A DNA stretch of 64,000 nt, from contig NZ_JACVQF010000198.1 of assembly GCF_014534645.1 (NCBI RefSeq), positions 17,762-81,761 of the forward strand. Reading direction: 5' to 3'. Within the stretch, counting starts at the first letter, position 1, and every line of letters begins with the position of its first letter. Positions 62,247 through 64,000 of the stretch are shown one piece after another. This stretch comes from Streptomyces griseicoloratus. Lineage in GTDB: Bacteria; Actinomycetota; Actinomycetes; Streptomycetales; Streptomycetaceae. A program made the translations under genes and the position numbers. Below the pieces are notes generated by a model. It ran no database searches. It saw only the letters and a program-made list of their open reading frames with translations, and was not told the origin of the DNA.

Positions 62247-63128
62247 TTACTTCTTGGCGGCCTCCACCGCGTGGCCGCCGAACTGGTTGCGCAGCGCGGC
62301 GATCATCTTCATCTGCGGCGAGTCGTCCTGCCGGGAGGCGAACCGGGCGAACAGCGACGCGGTGATCGCGGGCAGCGGGACGGCGTTGTCGATGGCCGCC
62401 TCGACGGTCCAGCGGCCCTCGCCGGAGTCCTCGGCGTAGCCGCGCAGCTTGTCCAGGTGCTGGTCCTCGTCGAGGGCGTTGACGGCGAGGTCGAGCAGCC
62501 AGGAGCGGATGACGGTGCCCTGCTGCCAGGAGCGGAAGACCTCGCGGACGTTGTCCACGGAGTCGACCTTCTCCAGCAGCTCCCAGCCCTCGGCGTAGGC
62601 CTGCATCATGGCGTACTCGATGCCGTTGTGGACCATCTTCGAGAAGTGCCCTGCGCCGACCTTGCCCGCGTGGACGTAGCCGTAGGGGCCCTCCGGCTTG
62701 AGCGCGTCGAAGACCGGCTTCAGGCGCTCGACGTGCTCCTCCGCGCCGCCGACCATCAGCGCGTAGCCGTGCTCCAGGCCCCACACGCCGCCGGAGACAC
62801 CGGCGTCGACGAAGCCGATGCCGCGCTTGCCGAGCTCCTCGGCGTGCTTCTCGTCGTCCGTCCAGCGGGAGTTGCCGCCGTCGATGACGATGTCGCCCGG
62901 CTTGAGCACGCTCGCGAGCTGGTCGATGACGCGCTGGGTGGGGCCGCCGGCCGGGACCATGACCCAGACCGCGCGGGGCGCGGCGAGCTGGTCGGCGAGC
63001 TCGACCAGATTCTTGACGTCGGAGAGCTCGGGGTTGGTGTCGTACCCGACGACCTCGTGGCCGGCGTTGCGCAGGCGCTCGCGCATGTTGCCGCCCATCT
63101 TGCCGAGACCAACAAGACCGATCTGCAT
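62247..63128 (-). CDS. gnd: 6-Phosphogluconate dehydrogenase, decarboxylating (short form)
   Basis: This 293-residue protein has the NAD(P) loop GLVGLGKMGGNMRERL at the N-terminus, DGGNSRW near residue 83, GVSGGVWGLEHGYALMVGG (the substrate-binding G-(I/V)-S-GG-x3-G motif) near 110, and HAGKVGAGHFSKMVHNGIEY with the catalytic lysine near 165. The length matches the short GntZ/YqeC-like form. It converts 6-phosphogluconate to ribulose 5-phosphate. The ATG starts 1 bp after the pgi stop, so the two form an operon, as in the second pentose-phosphate cluster of S. coelicolor. Confidence 0.95.
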   Translation of the reverse strand: MQIGLVGLGKMGGNMRERLRNAGHEVVGYDTNPELSDVKNLVELADQLAAPRAVWVMVPAGGPTQRVIDQLASVLKPGDIVIDGGNSRWTDDEKHAEELGKRGIGFVDAGVSGGVWGLEHGYALMVGGAEEHVERLKPVFDALKPEGPYGYVHAGKVGAGHFSKMVHNGIEYAMMQAYAEGWELLEKVDSVDNVREVFRSWQQGTVIRSWLLDLAVNALDEDQHLDKLRGYAEDSGEGRWTVEAAIDNAVPLPAITASLFARFASRQDDSPQMKMIAALRNQFGGHAVEAAKK

Positions 63129-63129
63129 G

Positions 63130-64000
63130 TCAGTGCACTTCCTTCAGTTCGCGGTAGGCGGCCACCAGCGCGGCCGTGGAAGGGTCGAGGCCGGGCACCC
63201 GGGCACCCTCGGTCAGGGCGGGCTCGACGCGCTTGGCCAGGACCTTGCCGAGCTCGACGCCCCACTGGTCGAAGGAGTCGATGTTCCAGATAGCGCCCTG
63301 GACGAAGACCTTGTGCTCGTACAGCGCGATGAGCTGGCCCAGCACCGACGGCGTCAGCTCGGTGGCCAGGATCGTCGTGGTGGGGCGGTTGCCCTGGAAG
63401 GTGCGGTGCGCGACCTGCTCCTCGGGCACGCCCTCCGCCCGGACCTCCGCGGCGGTCTTGCCGAAGGCCAGCGCCTGCCCCTGGGCGAACAGGTTGGCCA
63501 TCAGCAGGTCGTGCTGCGCCTTCAGCTCGTCGCTCAGCTCGGCGACGGGCCGGGCGAAACCGATCAGGTCGGCCGGGATCAGCTTGGTGCCCTGGTGGAT
63601 GAGCTGGTAGTAGGCGTGCTGCCCGTTGGTGCCGGGCGTGCCCCACACCACCGGCCCGGTCTGCCACTCCACCGGGTGGCCGTCGCGGTCCACCGACTTG
63701 CCGTTGGACTCCATGTCGAGCTGCTGGAGGTACGCCGTGAACTTCGACAGGTAGTGGCTGTACGGCAGCACCGCGTGCGACTGGGCGCCGAAGAAGTTGC
63801 CGTACCAGACCCCCAGCAGACCGAGCAGCAGCGGGGCGTTGGCCTCGGCCGGGGCGTTGCGGAAGTGCTCGTCGACGATGCGGAAGCCGTCGAGCATCTC
63901 CCGGAAGCGGTCCGGGCCGATGGCGATCATCAGGGACAGGCCGATCGCCGAGTCGTACGAGTACCGGCCGCCGACCCAGTCCCAGAACTCGAACATGTTG
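63130..64000 (-). CDS. pgi: Glucose-6-phosphate isomerase, C-terminal part
   Basis: About 290 C-terminal residues are present; the 5' part lies beyond 64000. Pgi signatures are clear: [39 protein letters not shown] and [10 protein letters not shown] with the catalytic lysine. The gene interconverts glucose 6-phosphate and fructose 6-phosphate. Its stop is 1 bp before gnd. The end of the reading frame is normal, so the gene looks intact as far as visible. Confidence 0.96.
   Translation of the reverse strand, partial: NMFEFWDWVGGRYSYDSAIGLSLMIAIGPDRFREMLDGFRIVDEHFRNAPAEANAPLLLGLLGVWYGNFFGAQSHAVLPYSHYLSKFTAYLQQLDMESNGKSVDRDGHPVEWQTGPVVWGTPGTNGQHAYYQLIHQGTKLIPADLIGFARPVAELSDELKAQHDLLMANLFAQGQALAFGKTAAEVRAEGVPEEQVAHRTFQGNRPTTTILATELTPSVLGQLIALYEHKVFVQGAIWNIDSFDQWGVELGKVLAKRVEPALTEGARVPGLDPSTAALVAAYRELKEVH

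Overview
The window is high-GC actinobacterial DNA. It has strong G/C bias at third codon positions, frequent GTG and TTG starts, many 4-nt start/stop overlaps, leaderless-looking promoters and Tat-type secretion signals. It is almost certainly a Streptomyces chromosome. Its right end matches what I recall of the S. coelicolor region around SCO6650-SCO6659 (a GTP cyclohydrolase II homologue with Met at residue 120, then gnd/pgi of a pentose-phosphate cluster). This synteny is from memory and was not searched. I saw no rRNA, tRNA, CRISPR array, integrase or intact insertion sequence.

Region 1 (1-3600) holds a small conserved protein and two secreted enzymes: a SPOR plus phosphodiester-glycosidase protein and an esterase-D/antigen-85-like hydrolase. 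The gap at 546-903 contains a decayed piece of an McrB-type AAA+ ATPase gene.

Region 2 (3754-38739) is a defence island in three parts. First comes an HTH/N6-adenine methylase, a UvrD-type helicase with a RelE-like N-terminus, and an McrB/McrC pair. Next are a two-gene glycine-rich membrane protein/partner unit and a PASTA-type gene broken by one stop and three single-base indels. The largest part is a two-armed, DISARM-like locus. Its minus arm encodes a Ser/Thr kinase fused to a DEAD/DUF1998 helicase with a possible nuclease tail, a SNF2 helicase (DrmD-like), an adenine methylase (DrmMI-like) and a helix-hairpin-helix membrane protein. Its plus arm encodes a giant sigma-70-like coiled-coil protein, a DrmA-like helicase interrupted by one in-frame TAG, a DrmB-like DUF1998 protein and a small SF1 ATPase. 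No drmC-type phospholipase-D gene is present. The kinase fusion, the sigma-like protein and the SF1 ATPase make this the best candidate for an undescribed or variant system.

Region 3 (38828-47124) holds a GNAT acetyltransferase and a three-gene transport operon: an SBP_bac_5 lipoprotein, a fused DppB-DppC permease and an MFS transporter. The operon lies behind a Zur-box-like palindrome. Two tandem paralogous small proteins and a Tat-exported penicillin-acylase family enzyme follow.

Region 4 (47327-55569) starts with a 22-codon ORF with a perfect Shine-Dalgarno and a methyltransferase. It then holds a pterin-like specialised cluster: CDP-alcohol phosphatidyltransferase, MDR oxidoreductase, divergent PTPS homologue, GT4 glycosyltransferase, methyltransferase, flippase-like membrane protein, creatininase-family hydrolase and Met120-type GTP cyclohydrolase II. 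The last two suggest an archaeal-style two-step route from GTP to FAPy to the deformylated pyrimidine.

Region 5 (55619-60705) is a quinate/shikimate catabolic unit: MHS transporter, TetR regulator, catabolic shikimate dehydrogenase and a 3-dehydroshikimate dehydratase fused to an HPPD-like domain. Region 6 (60692-64000) has a beta-helix-like membrane protein, gnd, and the 3' part of pgi running off the window.
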